Source of the DNA: DRQF01 sp964559135
GTDB lineage: Bacteria; Planctomycetota; GCA-002687715; DRQF01
NCBI GenBank assembly: GCA_964559135.1
Contig: CAZLGG010000032.1
Span: 1 to 37,599, forward strand
Length of the DNA stretch: 37,599 bases
Direction: 5' to 3'
The notes beneath the pieces were generated by a model. That model was given only the letters and a program-made list of their open reading frames with translations, was not told the DNA's origin and did no database searches. The first letter of the stretch is position 1, and the number at the start of each line of letters is the position of its first letter. The translations under genes were made by a program, and so were the position numbers. Shown one piece after another: positions 10,116 through 18,995 of the stretch.

Positions 10116-11930
10116 ATGCGTTGCCCAAAGAAGTGCTCGAAAGCCCTCCTCCTCGTGGTGACCCTCGCTCTCCCCGCGACGGCGCAGGTCGTCTTCGGAC
10201 CCGTCCAGACCAGTCCCATGGGAGCGCCTCATCCCATGGAAGCGTTCGCCGACCTCGACCTGGATGGCGACACCGACGCCGTCGCGCTGGATCCGGCGGG
10301 ATTCGTCGCCCTCTACCGAAACGTCTTCCCGAGCGACTTGCAGGTCGCGGGATTCGTCCCGGTCGTCCCCCAACCTCTGGGTGTGGCCGTGGGCGATCTC
10401 GACGAGGACGGTGACGTCGATCTCGTGACGACGTCGGCCACGCCCAAGGTGGTCACCTTGCTCTTCGTCTCCGGAAGCTCGTTCACGCGGGTGGATTTCG
10501 GCGTCTCGACCGTCGGACCGCCGACGGTCCTCGACGGGAATGGCGACGGTCACCTCGACATCATTCTGGGAAGGGAGTCCCTCCTCGCGGGCGACGGCCA
10601 AGGAGGCTTCGCGCCTCCGCAGCCCTTCGTGAGCCCAGATCCCATTCCGTCCGACGCCGTGCCGACGGACGTCAACGGCGACGGGCACGTCGACTTCGTG
10701 TACCACGTCCTTTCCCCCTCTCCGCTCCTTCGCATGGCCATCAACGACGGTTCCTGCTCGTTCGCCTACTCCGACATCGCGAGCGGAACCGGACCGAATC
10801 CGAAGGTGGGTGTGGGCGACTTCGACGGGGACGGGGACGACGACGTCGTCCTCGTGGACGAGACGTCGAATCTCGCCCAACCCGAATCCTTCACGATCCG
10901 GATCTTCCGACAGGACGTGAGCGGTTTCGCCGCGCCCACGACGGTGACCGCCTCGCTTCAGCCGTTCGGCAACTTCGGACTCGGGGCCGTGTTCCCCTTC
11001 AGCGTCCAGACCTTCGACGTGGACGCCGACGGCTTCGACGACCTCGTGCTGAGGATGATCGGCTTCGGCTTTCCGAGCCAGGAGACCCACCTCGTGGTCT
11101 TCCGCGGCGACGTCGCCTTGAGCCTTCCCCAGGCTCTCGATGCCCAGGCGCCTTTCGACACGTCGTCCATGAGGATCGCGGACATGACGAACGACGGGTT
11201 CCCGGACCTCGTCCGCGTAGGCCCCGCCCCCACCGATCCCCTCACCGGGATTCACGAGATCGCGGTCAACCTCACGAATCCCAACCCCTCGTTCCTCTAT
11301 CAGATCACGTCCCTTTCCCCGATGGGACACGCGGGGTACGTGCAACAGGGTTTCATCCAGCCCATCCTCTGGAAGCTGGAGGATGCAGGAGGGCAGGGCG
11401 TCCCCGGCGTCGACGTCACGTTCACGACGCCGAACGGGCCCGTCGTCGTCACGACGGACACGAACGGCATCGCCCGACAGTTCGAAGCCCCGTCGACATC
11501 GTCCGGAATGGTGGTCGCTCAGGCCGGCGCCACGAACGCGGCGCCCGGCATGCTGGATGTCTTCCTGCGGGAGACGAACGGGCAGGTGCTCAATCCCGCA
11601 TCGACGGTGCGCACACTCGAGGTCACGTATCTCCACGAGAGACCCGGTATCCCGCTTTGGGTCGCCGTCGATCTGCCCCGCACGCCGGAGGTCACGTACG
11701 CCGGGACGCTCCACACGAGCTTGCTCATGCCCGAGCCGGAACTGGGGCTCCTCCCCGTCCTGGGTGGGACGCAACCCTTCATGGGCGGGTTTCTCACCAC
11801 CGTGCAGGCCATGTACTCCGCCTTCGTGTTCGGGGGGACGAGCGTGGTCGTCCAGGTCTACGGATACGACGCCGCCCTGGGCTTCCCACAGAATCTGATC
11901 GTCTCCGATCCCGTCTTCCTGACTCTTTGA
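10116..11930 (+). CDS. Secreted FG-GAP/VCBS repeat protein
   Basis: The 604-aa protein starts with a clear signal peptide (residues 1-24, ending ALPATAQ). The first ~370 residues carry at least seven calcium-binding D-x-D/N-x-D-G-x-x-D repeats of the FG-GAP/VCBS beta-propeller type. Examples are DLDLDGDTDAVALD, GDLDEDGDVDLVTT, DGNGDGHLDIIL, DVNGDGHVDFVYH, GDFDGDGDDDVVLVD and DVDADGFDDLVLRM. Around residues 420-475 follows an Ig-like domain resembling the bacterial Big/invasin type. The tail is beta-rich with no anchor motif that I can identify. It is expected outside the cell or on the surface, possibly as an adhesin or structural protein. No partner gene suggests a substrate. Confidence 0.85.
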   Translation: MRCPKKCSKALLLVVTLALPATAQVVFGPVQTSPMGAPHPMEAFADLDLDGDTDAVALDPAGFVALYRNVFPSDLQVAGFVPVVPQPLGVAVGDLDEDGDVDLVTTSATPKVVTLLFVSGSSFTRVDFGVSTVGPPTVLDGNGDGHLDIILGRESLLAGDGQGGFAPPQPFVSPDPIPSDAVPTDVNGDGHVDFVYHVLSPSPLLRMAINDGSCSFAYSDIASGTGPNPKVGVGDFDGDGDDDVVLVDETSNLAQPESFTIRIFRQDVSGFAAPTTVTASLQPFGNFGLGAVFPFSVQTFDVDADGFDDLVLRMIGFGFPSQETHLVVFRGDVALSLPQALDAQAPFDTSSMRIADMTNDGFPDLVRVGPAPTDPLTGIHEIAVNLTNPNPSFLYQITSLSPMGHAGYVQQGFIQPILWKLEDAGGQGVPGVDVTFTTPNGPVVVTTDTNGIARQFEAPSTSSGMVVAQAGATNAAPGMLDVFLRETNGQVLNPASTVRTLEVTYLHERPGIPLWVAVDLPRTPEVTYAGTLHTSLLMPEPELGLLPVLGGTQPFMGGFLTTVQAMYSAFVFGGTSVVVQVYGYDAALGFPQNLIVSDPVFLTL

Positions 11931-11989
11931 AGGCCCGAGCGGCGAACGCACCATGGTAGAATCGGCCCCGAACGAAGGGGCACGACCAT

Positions 11990-12127
11990 GTGATCGGTCG
12001 CCGTCATGACGACCCCGCCTGGCCCGGTGTGGTCTGGGGGGCCCCCGCGGCCCACCGGACCTATGACGCAAAGGAGTTGGCGCGCATCACCCGTCGATTG
12101 CAGGAAGATTTCGATGACTGGGCCTGA
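11990..12127 (+). CDS. Possible small protein (45 aa) overlapping the carboxypeptidase start
   Basis: A GTG-initiated frame at 11990 codes for 45 residues and ends 14 nt inside the next gene. It has a purine-rich AAGGGG about 10 nt upstream, though this is also one arm of a GCCCC/GGGGC inverted repeat at 11965-11981. The product is not the Arg/Pro-rich translation typical of a high-GC shadow frame. It is acidic at its C-terminus (RRLQEDFDDWA), with a helical stretch after a short Trp/Gly-rich segment. I recognise no family. The tail-to-head overlap suggests translational coupling to the carboxypeptidase. The call rests on composition and spacing only. Confidence 0.35.
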   Translation: MIGRRHDDPAWPGVVWGAPAAHRTYDAKELARITRRLQEDFDDWA

Positions 12128-13157
12128 GGTCACCGTCCGCCGGCAACGGGTGCCCCCGCGAGATCGCATCCTCCTCGCGGTACTGGCGGCGCTCTTGGCC
12201 GTCGCGGTCTTTCTTCCCCGCGGCGGACCGGAAGCGCCCAGCTACGTCGCCCCCCTTCCCGCCGCGCCCACGGAGATCCTCGACCTCGAAGATCTCCATG
12301 CCGACCTCGAAGAACTCGTCCGCGCTCGCCCGGGCCTTTGTCGCATCGAGACCATCGGCCACAGCGTCGAGGGGCGCCCGCTCGAAGTCCTTGTGCTCAC
12401 GAACACCGACGGCCGATCTCGCAGACGCGCCTGGATTCAGGGCGGCATTCATGCCCGCGAATGGCTGAGCCCCCACGCCGTCCTCAGGCTCGCCCACGAT
12501 CTCCTCGAGACGGACGAGGGGCTCCTCGAGCGGGTCGAGGTCCACATGATTCCCTTGCTCAATCCGGACGGATTCACCCTTTCCAAGAGCAAGACCCAAA
12601 AGGCGCTGTGGCGCAAGAACCGGGCCCGAGGTCCCCGTGCAGGCGGCCTGCAAGGAGTCATGGGCGTCGATCTCAACCGTAACTTCGACTGCGAATGGGC
12701 GCGGCTGGGGAGCGAGAACCCCGGACGCGAGACCTATCGGGGGCCCGGGCCGGCGTCCGAGCCGGAGGTGCGCGCGGTCCAGGCCTACCTTGGACGCATT
12801 CGCTTCGACTTTGCCCTCGACGTCCACACGGGAGCGCCGTATCAAGTTCACGCGCCCGCTGCGGTCAAGCGGGATGCGAGAGGTCGCACCCGACACCGTC
12901 GGACCGCCGAACTCATGCTGAAGGCGCTGAGGGGAAGCCGCGCACCTTCGATCTTCGGCGGCGGCGGATCGAGTCGGTTTCTCCGGACCGCAAGCGCGGG
13001 AGGACAGGCCGTCAACTACTTCTTCGAGAAGGCGGGCGTGCCGACGGCCTTCACGGTCGAGATGGGAAGTTTCTTTCTCGACCCCGGCGACGCCCACAGG
13101 GAAGCGCTCGTGCAAGCCTGGCTGAATGCGTTTCGGGCGGCGCTCGACTCCCTCTGA
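12114..13157 (+). CDS. M14-family zinc carboxypeptidase, membrane-anchored or secreted
   Basis: The 347-aa protein has an N-terminal hydrophobic segment (about 18-35, signal anchor or signal peptide) and a metallocarboxypeptidase domain (about 55-345). Zinc ligands are His113 and Glu116 in GGIHAREWL and His238 in DVHTG. The substrate-binding pair is Asn188-Arg189 in VDLNRNFD. The general base is Glu316 in FTVEMG. All catalytic positions are present, so it should be an active exopeptidase acting outside the cytoplasm. I place the start at the ATG at 12114, which has AGGAAG upstream. An in-frame ATG at 12006 would add a non-family Pro/Arg-rich stretch that overlaps the small upstream frame. Substrate is unknown. 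Confidence 0.9.
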   Translation: MTGPEVTVRRQRVPPRDRILLAVLAALLAVAVFLPRGGPEAPSYVAPLPAAPTEILDLEDLHADLEELVRARPGLCRIETIGHSVEGRPLEVLVLTNTDGRSRRRAWIQGGIHAREWLSPHAVLRLAHDLLETDEGLLERVEVHMIPLLNPDGFTLSKSKTQKALWRKNRARGPRAGGLQGVMGVDLNRNFDCEWARLGSENPGRETYRGPGPASEPEVRAVQAYLGRIRFDFALDVHTGAPYQVHAPAAVKRDARGRTRHRRTAELMLKALRGSRAPSIFGGGGSSRFLRTASAGGQAVNYFFEKAGVPTAFTVEMGSFFLDPGDAHREALVQAWLNAFRAALDSL

Positions 13158-13254
13158 AGTCGGTGCAAAGGAGAGCACGACGGCCCCCTTTCACACCGCA
13201 CCCCCCAGGACGTAGCATTTCAGCCGCCGCGGTAGGGAGACGAGCGAGACACCC

Positions 13255-15585
13255 ATGGGTGAAGCCATACATGACATTCCGCTGAGACAGGCTGCCCGCC
13301 AGAAGTACCTGAACTACGCTTTGTCGGTGATCACGGCCCGAGCCCTGCCGGACATCCGCGACGGGCTGAAGCCGGTCCAGCGCCGCATCCTCTTCGCGAT
13401 GTGGAAGGACCTCCGCCTCCTCCCCGATCGCAAGGAGCTGAAATGCGCCAAGGTCGTCGGAGAAGTTCTCGGCAACTATCACCCCCACGGCGATAGCGCG
13501 GTCTACGATGCCCTCGTCCGAATGGCGCAGGACTGGATGCTGCGCGCTCCACTCGTCGCCGGTCACGGCAACTTCGGATCCTTGGACGGAGATCGCGCGG
13601 CCGCGTACCGGTACACCGAAGCCAAACTGCGCCCCTTCGCCGGCGTCCTTCTGGAGGAGATCGATCAGGAAACCGTCGACTTCCGCAACACCTTCGACGG
13701 AGTACGCCAGGAACCCGTCGTTCTCCCGGCAAAGGCCCCGATCCTCTTGATCAACGGAGCCACCGGCATCGCCGTGGGCATCGCGACGAATATTCCCCCT
13801 CACAACCTGGGCGAGGTCGTGCAGGCGGCGGTGGCCCTCATCGACGATCCCGAGATCTCGACGGCCCGCCTCTCCCAGAAGATCAAGGCCCCCGATTTTC
13901 CAACGGGCGGGCAGATCCTCAACACCCGCCCCGAACTCAAGAAGATCTACGAGACCGGTTCGGGGGCCGTGAAGCTCCGCGCGACCTACAAACTGGAGAA
14001 GGAAGGGCGCAGCCGACGCATCGTCATCGACTCGGTGCCCTACATGGTCAAGAAGCAGGATCTCGTGGGCAAGATCCGCGATCTCGCCCTCGACAAGAAG
14101 GTGCCGCAGATCGTCGACGTGAGGGACGAGTCCACCGACGACGTCCGCGTCGTGCTCGACCTCAAGTCCGATGCGAATCCGAAGAAGGTCATGGCCTACC
14201 TCTTCAAGACGACCGATCTTCAACACAACTTCAACGTGAACCTCACGTGCCTGGTGCCCCAGGAAGGCACGGACGTCGCGGCGCCCCGCAAACTCGATCT
14301 CAAGGAGATGCTGCGCTACTTCCTCGATTTCCGTTACGCGGTCGTCGTCCGGCGTTTCGAGTACGAGTTGAGAAAGCTGCGGGAGCGCATCCACATCCTG
14401 GACGGTTTCGCCAAGGTCTTCCGAGCGTTGGACGACGCGATCGCGATCATTCGGAAGTCGAAGGACAAAAAGGATGCCGCGGCCAAACTCCGGAAACGCT
14501 TCAATCTGGACGACATCCAGGTGAACGCGATCCTCGAGATGATGCTGTATCGCCTGGCTGCGCTGGAGATCCAGAAGATCCTCGACGAGCGAAGGGAGAA
14601 GAAAAAGCGAGCCCGGGAGATCGAAGTCATCCTGGGCAGCGCCGCGCGGCTTTGGAAGGTCATCCGCTCGGAGCTGACGGCGATCGCCAAGGAATTCGGC
14701 GACAAGCGCCGCAGCCTCATCAAGCCGCCCTCCGAAACCGACATGATCGAGGTGAGCGCCGAGGATCTCATCGCCCACGAGGATCAATACGTCATCCTCA
14801 CGGACGGGGGTTGGGTCAAGCGCGTGGGCAAGATCTCGAGCATCGACAAGATCTCGGTCAAGCAGGGCGACCGTGTCCTCGCCGTCGTGGCCGGAAGCAC
14901 GAAGGAGTCCGTCGTTTTCTTCTCGAACTACGGGGCCGCGTACACGACGCGCATCATGAACCTCCCGGCCAGCCGCGGGCACGGCGAACCGATCCAGAAG
15001 CACTTCCGCATGAAGGACGGCGAACGCATCGTCTCGGTCCTCTCCCTCGATCCCCGCGCCATCGGCGACATCCGGGTCGACCCGAAGCATCCTGACCTCT
15101 GCCCGCCCGTCCACGCCCTCGCCGTGACCACGAACGGCTTCGGACTGCGATTCGGCCTGGGGGGCTACGTCGAACCGTCCACGAAGGTGGGCCGCAAGTT
15201 CGCCCGGCTCGCCAAGGAGGCGGAAGTCTTGACCGTCCTGGCCATCGACGGGAGCGAGCTCGTGGTCTGCATCTCGGAGTGGGCCCATGCGCTCATCTGC
15301 AGGGCGGAGGAGATCAACTACCTCGAGGGCCCAGGCAAGGGCGTCTACGTCATGAAGGTGGCCTTCGGCGATCGCGTTCTGGGAGTTCGCGCCACGGCCA
15401 AGGAGCACGAGGGGCTGAAAGCGACGACGACATCCGGGGGCAGTCACAACATCAACGCTCGGAGGTATCGCGTCACGAGCCGAGGCGGCAAGGGCCACCA
15501 GGTCGTACGCCGGGGCAAGATCGAACAGGTCGAGAGCCCGCCGTTGGAGATCCCCGTTCTGAAGGGCAAGCGAAAAGGTGGCTAA
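13255..15585 (+). CDS. parC: Type IIA DNA topoisomerase subunit A (ParC/GyrA-like)
   Basis: This is the DNA cleavage-reunion subunit. The 776-aa protein has the winged-helix/tower domain with catalytic Tyr120 in AAAYRYTEAKL and the quinolone-region sequence HPHGDSAVYDALVRMAQ (77-93). A coiled-coil tower follows (about 340-480), then a C-terminal beta-pinwheel. A canonical GyrA box is not at the start of the pinwheel; only a degenerate SRGGKGHQ is seen near the C-terminus. I therefore favour topoisomerase IV over gyrase, though this is not settled. The ATG at 13255 follows a GGGAG-containing leader. It overlaps the B-subunit gene by 8 nt. Confidence 0.9.
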   Translation: MGEAIHDIPLRQAARQKYLNYALSVITARALPDIRDGLKPVQRRILFAMWKDLRLLPDRKELKCAKVVGEVLGNYHPHGDSAVYDALVRMAQDWMLRAPLVAGHGNFGSLDGDRAAAYRYTEAKLRPFAGVLLEEIDQETVDFRNTFDGVRQEPVVLPAKAPILLINGATGIAVGIATNIPPHNLGEVVQAAVALIDDPEISTARLSQKIKAPDFPTGGQILNTRPELKKIYETGSGAVKLRATYKLEKEGRSRRIVIDSVPYMVKKQDLVGKIRDLALDKKVPQIVDVRDESTDDVRVVLDLKSDANPKKVMAYLFKTTDLQHNFNVNLTCLVPQEGTDVAAPRKLDLKEMLRYFLDFRYAVVVRRFEYELRKLRERIHILDGFAKVFRALDDAIAIIRKSKDKKDAAAKLRKRFNLDDIQVNAILEMMLYRLAALEIQKILDERREKKKRAREIEVILGSAARLWKVIRSELTAIAKEFGDKRRSLIKPPSETDMIEVSAEDLIAHEDQYVILTDGGWVKRVGKISSIDKISVKQGDRVLAVVAGSTKESVVFFSNYGAAYTTRIMNLPASRGHGEPIQKHFRMKDGERIVSVLSLDPRAIGDIRVDPKHPDLCPPVHALAVTTNGFGLRFGLGGYVEPSTKVGRKFARLAKEAEVLTVLAIDGSELVVCISEWAHALICRAEEINYLEGPGKGVYVMKVAFGDRVLGVRATAKEHEGLKATTTSGGSHNINARRYRVTSRGGKGHQVVRRGKIEQVESPPLEIPVLKGKRKGG

Positions 15586-17488
15586 GCGCAACTACACGGC
15601 CAAGGACATCCAGGTTCTCGAGGGGCTCGAGCCGGTTCGCAAGCGGCCGGCCATGTACATCGGCGGCGTGGACGTTCGCGCCCTCCATCACCTCCTCACC
15701 GAGGTCGTCGACAACTCGGTCGACGAGGTGATCAACGGACATGCGAGCAAGATCATGGTGTCCCTCGACGCGGACGGATGCGGCATCACCGTGATCGACA
15801 ACGGCCGCGGTATACCCGTTGACATCCATCCGAAGCACAAACGCTCCGCGTTGGAAATCATCCTCACGACCCTGCACGCGGGAGGGAAATTCGAAGGAGA
15901 GAACTACAAGCACTCCGGCGGCCTTCACGGTGTCGGCGTCTCGGTGGTCAATGCGCTCTCGGAGGAGTTGCTGGCGTCGGTGCAGCGGGACGGATCGCTC
16001 TGGGAGATGCGGTTTTGTCGCGGGAAACCCCGGGGCAAGCTGCAGAAGAAGAAAACCAAGGGCAACGGGTCGGGCACCCGCATCTGGTTTCGGCCGGATC
16101 CGGAGATCTTTCCGCGGACCCGTTTCGAACCGGCGCTCATCCGCGAGATGCTGGAGGCGCGCTCATTCCTGCACGGCGGCCTCAAGATCGCGTTCGAGGA
16201 CAAGACCTCCGGGGAAATCCACCGCTATCACAATCCAGACGGCCTGCCGGCGTACCTGGACAAGATCATCAAGGACCGGGGGAAGAACCCCGTTCACGAG
16301 CAAGTGTACCGGTTCAGTTCCGAAGCCGACCCCCGCATCGAGGTCGCGGCGGTCTGGACGGACGAGACCCAAGAGCACCTGCGCTCCTACGTGAACGGGG
16401 TGCGCACGCCCATGGGAGGCACCCACGAGAGCGGCTTTCGCCAGGCGGTGGGTCGCGCCGTCAAGCACTACATCGACACGCACAAGTTGAAACCAAAGGG
16501 CGTGACGATCGCCGCGGAAGATATTCGGGAGGGCCTCGCTGCGGTTCTTTCCGCCTACGTCCGCGAACCCCAGTTCCAGGGACAGACGAAGGACAGGCTC
16601 AACAACCCCGAGGTCGCCCAGCAGATCGCCGCCACGGTGGCGCCTCATTTCGAATCCTGGCTCAACAACAATCGGACCGTGGGCGACGCCATCGTCTACC
16701 GCATCGTCATGGCGGCGCGAGCCCGCGCGGCCTCGCGGGCGGCCTCCGGCGAGGTCCGAAAGAAGTCCAGGCCCGCGGGGCGTCTGAAGCTACCCGCCAA
16801 ACTCGCCGACTGCTCGGAGCGAAAACCCGCGCGATGCGAACTCTTCCTCGTCGAGGGGGATTCCGCCGGCGGCTCGGCCAAGCAGGGACGCGACCGCAAG
16901 ACTCAGGCCATCCTGCCCCTTCGCGGCAAGATCCTGAACACCGAGGGACTCGGTCTCGCGAAGCTCCTCGCGAATCAGGAGATCTCGGACCTGGTGCAGT
17001 GCCTCGGCTGCGGCATCGGCAAGTCCTACGACTACTCGGGGCTCCGCTACGGTCGCATCATCATCCTGACCGACGCCGACTCCGACGGTCACCACATCGC
17101 CACGTTGCTGTTGACGTTTTTCTACCGTCACATGACGGACCTCGTGCGCCGAGGCCACCTCTATCTCGGCCAGCCGCCGCTCTACAAGATTCGCATCGGC
17201 AAAGAGATCCACTGGGTGATGGACGACGTGGGCAAGGAAGAACTCCTGGCGAGCCTTCCCGCCCGCGCAAAGCCGGAGATCACCCGCTTCAAGGGGTTGG
17301 GCGAGATGAGCGCCAAGGAGTTGAAGCAGACGACCCTCGCTCGCGAAACCCGGGGGCTCTACCGCGTCATCGTGGACAACGACCTCGACACGGACGCCAC
17401 CCTCACAGAGATGATGGGCCGGGACTCCTCCGCCCGCTACCGCCTCGTGATGGAACGCTCCGTCGAAGCGGAAGACATCGACGTTTGA
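15578..17488 (+). CDS. parE: Type IIA DNA topoisomerase subunit B (ParE/GyrB-like)
   Basis: This is the ATPase and TOPRIM subunit partnering the A subunit encoded just upstream. The 636-aa protein has the GHKL ATPase fold with Glu42 and Asn46 in TEVVDNSVDE, DNGRGIP (74-80) and GGLHGVG (114-120). The TOPRIM domain follows with Glu426 in LVEGDSAGGS and the metal-binding Asp499, Asp501 and Asp503 in TDADSDGHH. Its length and lack of a large C-terminal insert fit ParE or a compact GyrB. The start is GTG at 15578, inside the end of the A-subunit gene, giving translational coupling. No second gyrase locus is in the window, so the pair could serve as gyrase, topoisomerase IV or both. Confidence 0.92.
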   Translation: MAKRNYTAKDIQVLEGLEPVRKRPAMYIGGVDVRALHHLLTEVVDNSVDEVINGHASKIMVSLDADGCGITVIDNGRGIPVDIHPKHKRSALEIILTTLHAGGKFEGENYKHSGGLHGVGVSVVNALSEELLASVQRDGSLWEMRFCRGKPRGKLQKKKTKGNGSGTRIWFRPDPEIFPRTRFEPALIREMLEARSFLHGGLKIAFEDKTSGEIHRYHNPDGLPAYLDKIIKDRGKNPVHEQVYRFSSEADPRIEVAAVWTDETQEHLRSYVNGVRTPMGGTHESGFRQAVGRAVKHYIDTHKLKPKGVTIAAEDIREGLAAVLSAYVREPQFQGQTKDRLNNPEVAQQIAATVAPHFESWLNNNRTVGDAIVYRIVMAARARAASRAASGEVRKKSRPAGRLKLPAKLADCSERKPARCELFLVEGDSAGGSAKQGRDRKTQAILPLRGKILNTEGLGLAKLLANQEISDLVQCLGCGIGKSYDYSGLRYGRIIILTDADSDGHHIATLLLTFFYRHMTDLVRRGHLYLGQPPLYKIRIGKEIHWVMDDVGKEELLASLPARAKPEITRFKGLGEMSAKELKQTTLARETRGLYRVIVDNDLDTDATLTEMMGRDSSARYRLVMERSVEAEDIDV

Positions 17489-17521
17489 TTCGTGAGCAAC
17501 GGCCGCGGGACGTCGCCATGC

Positions 17522-17540
17522 GTGGACGTCCTCGTCCGCT
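17522..17540 (+). repeat. Repeat arm at the left edge of the assembly gap
   Basis: GTGGACGTCCTCGTCCGCT is identical to the first 19 nt of the repeat copy that starts right after the gap at 17641. It contains the GGACG/CGTCC mini-hairpin of the family. Confidence 0.75.
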
Positions 17541-17640
17541 NNNNNNNNNNNNNNNNNNNNNNNNNNNNNNNNNNNNNNNNNNNNNNNNNNNNNNNNNNNN
17601 NNNNNNNNNNNNNNNNNNNNNNNNNNNNNNNNNNNNNNNN
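17541..17640. other. Assembly gap of 100 N
   Basis: Both edges of the gap carry the same 19-nt repeat arm, so the assembly most likely broke in or between copies of the repeat. 100 N is a conventional placeholder; the real length and content are unknown. It lies between convergent genes, so probably no listed gene is interrupted. Confidence 0.95.
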
Positions 17641-17714
17641 GTGGACGTCCTCGTCCGCTTGCTTCGCTCCAACGCTTCGCGTTGAGGATGGACGACGGGG
17701 ACGTCGTCACTCCA
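17641..17714 (+). repeat. Structured intergenic repeat, copy C
   Basis: Its two ends match copies A and B read in reverse complement: GTGGACGTCCTCGTCCGCT at the left, and the GACGACG/CGTCGTC hairpin with ACTCCA at the right. The centre differs from A and B. Here it has a 6-bp hairpin CAACGC/GCGTTG with a TTC loop, where they have CTGCC/GGCAG, also with a TTC loop in this orientation. It lies downstream of parE in the same relative orientation as the other copies to their upstream genes. Confidence 0.8.
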
Positions 17715-17721
17715 GGGAAAA

Positions 17722-18705
17722 TCAGCGGCGCTGGAGCGCCTTCATTTTCTTTTCCAGCTTGGCGACCAAGGCCTGTCCCTGCCTGGCGGCGTGGGTCTCG
17801 GAGAGCTTCGCCGTCAGCTTCTTCACCTTGTGGATGGCGGCCTCGAGTTTCTTGGCGCTACGCAGCTTCGGCATGCCGGCCTCGATCTTGCCGAGCGCCT
17901 TTTGGGCCCTGATGACCTTCTTGGCCATGGGGTCTTTCTTGACCTCGGCCAGGATCGCCGCGGCCTCTTCGCCCTCGGGGTAGCCCTTCAAGGCCTTCGC
18001 GAGGGCGGCACCGCGCGTCACCACGGCCAGGTAGTCGCCGTCCTCCTTCAGGCTCTTCAGCGCCGTCACCTTGCCCCGAACCATGTCGCCCACGACACTG
18101 GCGATCTTTTGGAGGAGCTCGTCGTCGCTTTGGGAAAGGGCGTCCGCCTCACTGAGCGCCTTGCCGAACGCGCCCTTCTTCAGGGCCGCGCGAAGTTTCT
18201 TCGTGGAGTCGGGCCATTCCCAGACGGGCTTCTTCAAGGCGCCGTCCAGGTGCTTCGCGATGATGTCCGGAGTCAAGTTTCCGGGATGGCCGTGCCAAAC
18301 GATCGTCCCGCCCGGGTCCACGAGGAAGGCATGGGGGATGCCGGACACGCCGAGCGCGCGAGAAAGTTTCCTCCCTTTGTCGTAGCCGTAGGCGTACTTG
18401 GCGCCCTTCGCCTTGACCCAGGGATCCGTCTTCGAGGGAGACTCACCGGTCACGCCGATGATGCTCAGGCCGGCCTCGCTGAACTTGTCGTTGAGTTCGT
18501 TGAGATGCGGCACCGAGGCGGCACAGGGGCCTCACCAGTAGGCGAAGAACTCGATGAGGACCAATCGGCCCATGTAGTCATCGAAGGATTTGGCCGGCGT
18601 CTGGCTGAGCCCCTCCAGCTGGACGGGTGGGAGGGGGGACCCCACCTGCGCCCCGAGGGTGGGCGCGAGCGCCAGAGCGGCCACGAGCAGCAAGCATCGT
18701 CTCAT
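17722..18705 (-). CDS. Secreted TlpA/thioredoxin-fold selenoprotein candidate (in-frame TGA)
   Basis: Reading through one in-frame TGA gives a 327-aa protein. It has a signal peptide (1-20, ending LGAQ), the redoxin segment LVLIEFFAYW, TGA at codon 58, then GPC and ASVPHLNELNDKF, the usual TlpA/ResA sequence after the active site. The TGA stands exactly where WCGPC proteins have the first Cys, so U58-G-P-C61 is predicted. The cis-Pro motif is in GVSGIPHAFLVDPGG. After the thioredoxin fold (to about residue 160) comes a Lys/Ala-rich helical extension to 327 that I do not recognise. The TGA-free open frame would begin only at codon 65 and lack the active site. It is the last gene of the hpnH run. 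An assembly error or a real nonsense mutation cannot be excluded. Confidence 0.8.
18532..18534 (-). other. Putative selenocysteine codon (TGA)
   Basis: On the minus strand TGA replaces the first Cys codon of W-C-G-P-C. Other genes in the window use TGA as a normal stop, so the code is not globally altered. A 5-bp stem GAGGC/GCCTC with a 9-nt loop begins within the TGA itself. That is closer than typical bacterial SECIS hairpins, so I do not claim it as the SECIS element. Confidence 0.65.
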
Positions 18706-18757
18706 CGTTTCACTCCGTATGGCGTAACGTCGATCATTCTACGCTCTGGGATCTCCA

Positions 18758-18973
18758 TCATGCCGAATTTTTCTCGGGCGCGGCTTCGGCCTCGTCCGAA
18801 GTGGTCTCGGCGGCGGGGTGCAGCAACTCTTCGATGTAGAGTTCCGCTGCGTCACGCACCGGGAATTCGGCCAGAGTCTTGATCTCACCGTCCTGAAAGA
18901 GCCGTACCTGAAACGGTCCGTTTTGGAAGGGCTGGTCGATGAAATAGGGGTTGTCCGGGCTGGATGGGGTCAT
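18758..18973 (-). CDS. Small hypothetical protein (71 aa)
   Basis: The ATG at 18973 opens a 71-codon frame 22 nt after the 118-aa gene and 52 nt before the TlpA-like gene, on the same strand. The product has a central region with FQVRLFQDGEIKTLAEF followed by a helix DAAELYIEELL, and an acidic Ala/Glu-rich C-terminal tail. Composition is protein-like rather than shadow-like. There is no signal peptide or membrane segment. I recognise no family and infer no function beyond probable co-expression with hpnH. Confidence 0.6.
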   Translation of the reverse strand: MTPSSPDNPYFIDQPFQNGPFQVRLFQDGEIKTLAEFPVRDAAELYIEELLHPAAETTSDEAEAAPEKNSA

Positions 18974-18995
18974 TTCACACGTCTCCGCGAAGGCT

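Noticed and set aside
9894..12071. 725-codon open frame on the minus strand opposite the FG-GAP protein gene
   Set aside because: Its translation is Arg/His/Gly-rich with no domain. The plus-strand gene has a signal peptide and repeated calcium-binding motifs. It is a high-GC antisense shadow.
13051..15591. 846-codon open frame on the minus strand opposite the topoisomerase A gene
   Set aside because: It mirrors the codon pattern of the clear parC-like gene, shows no recognisable motif and has no ribosome binding site.
17722..18513. Shorter 263-codon version of the TlpA-like gene starting at a GTG after the TGA
   Set aside because: It would lack the signal peptide, the first redoxin strand and the active site, all of which are encoded in frame just upstream.
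18493..18534. GAGGC/GCCTC hairpin as the SECIS element
   Set aside because: The stem includes the TGA itself and has a 9-nt loop, unlike known bacterial SECIS elements that sit further downstream. It is not strong enough to claim.
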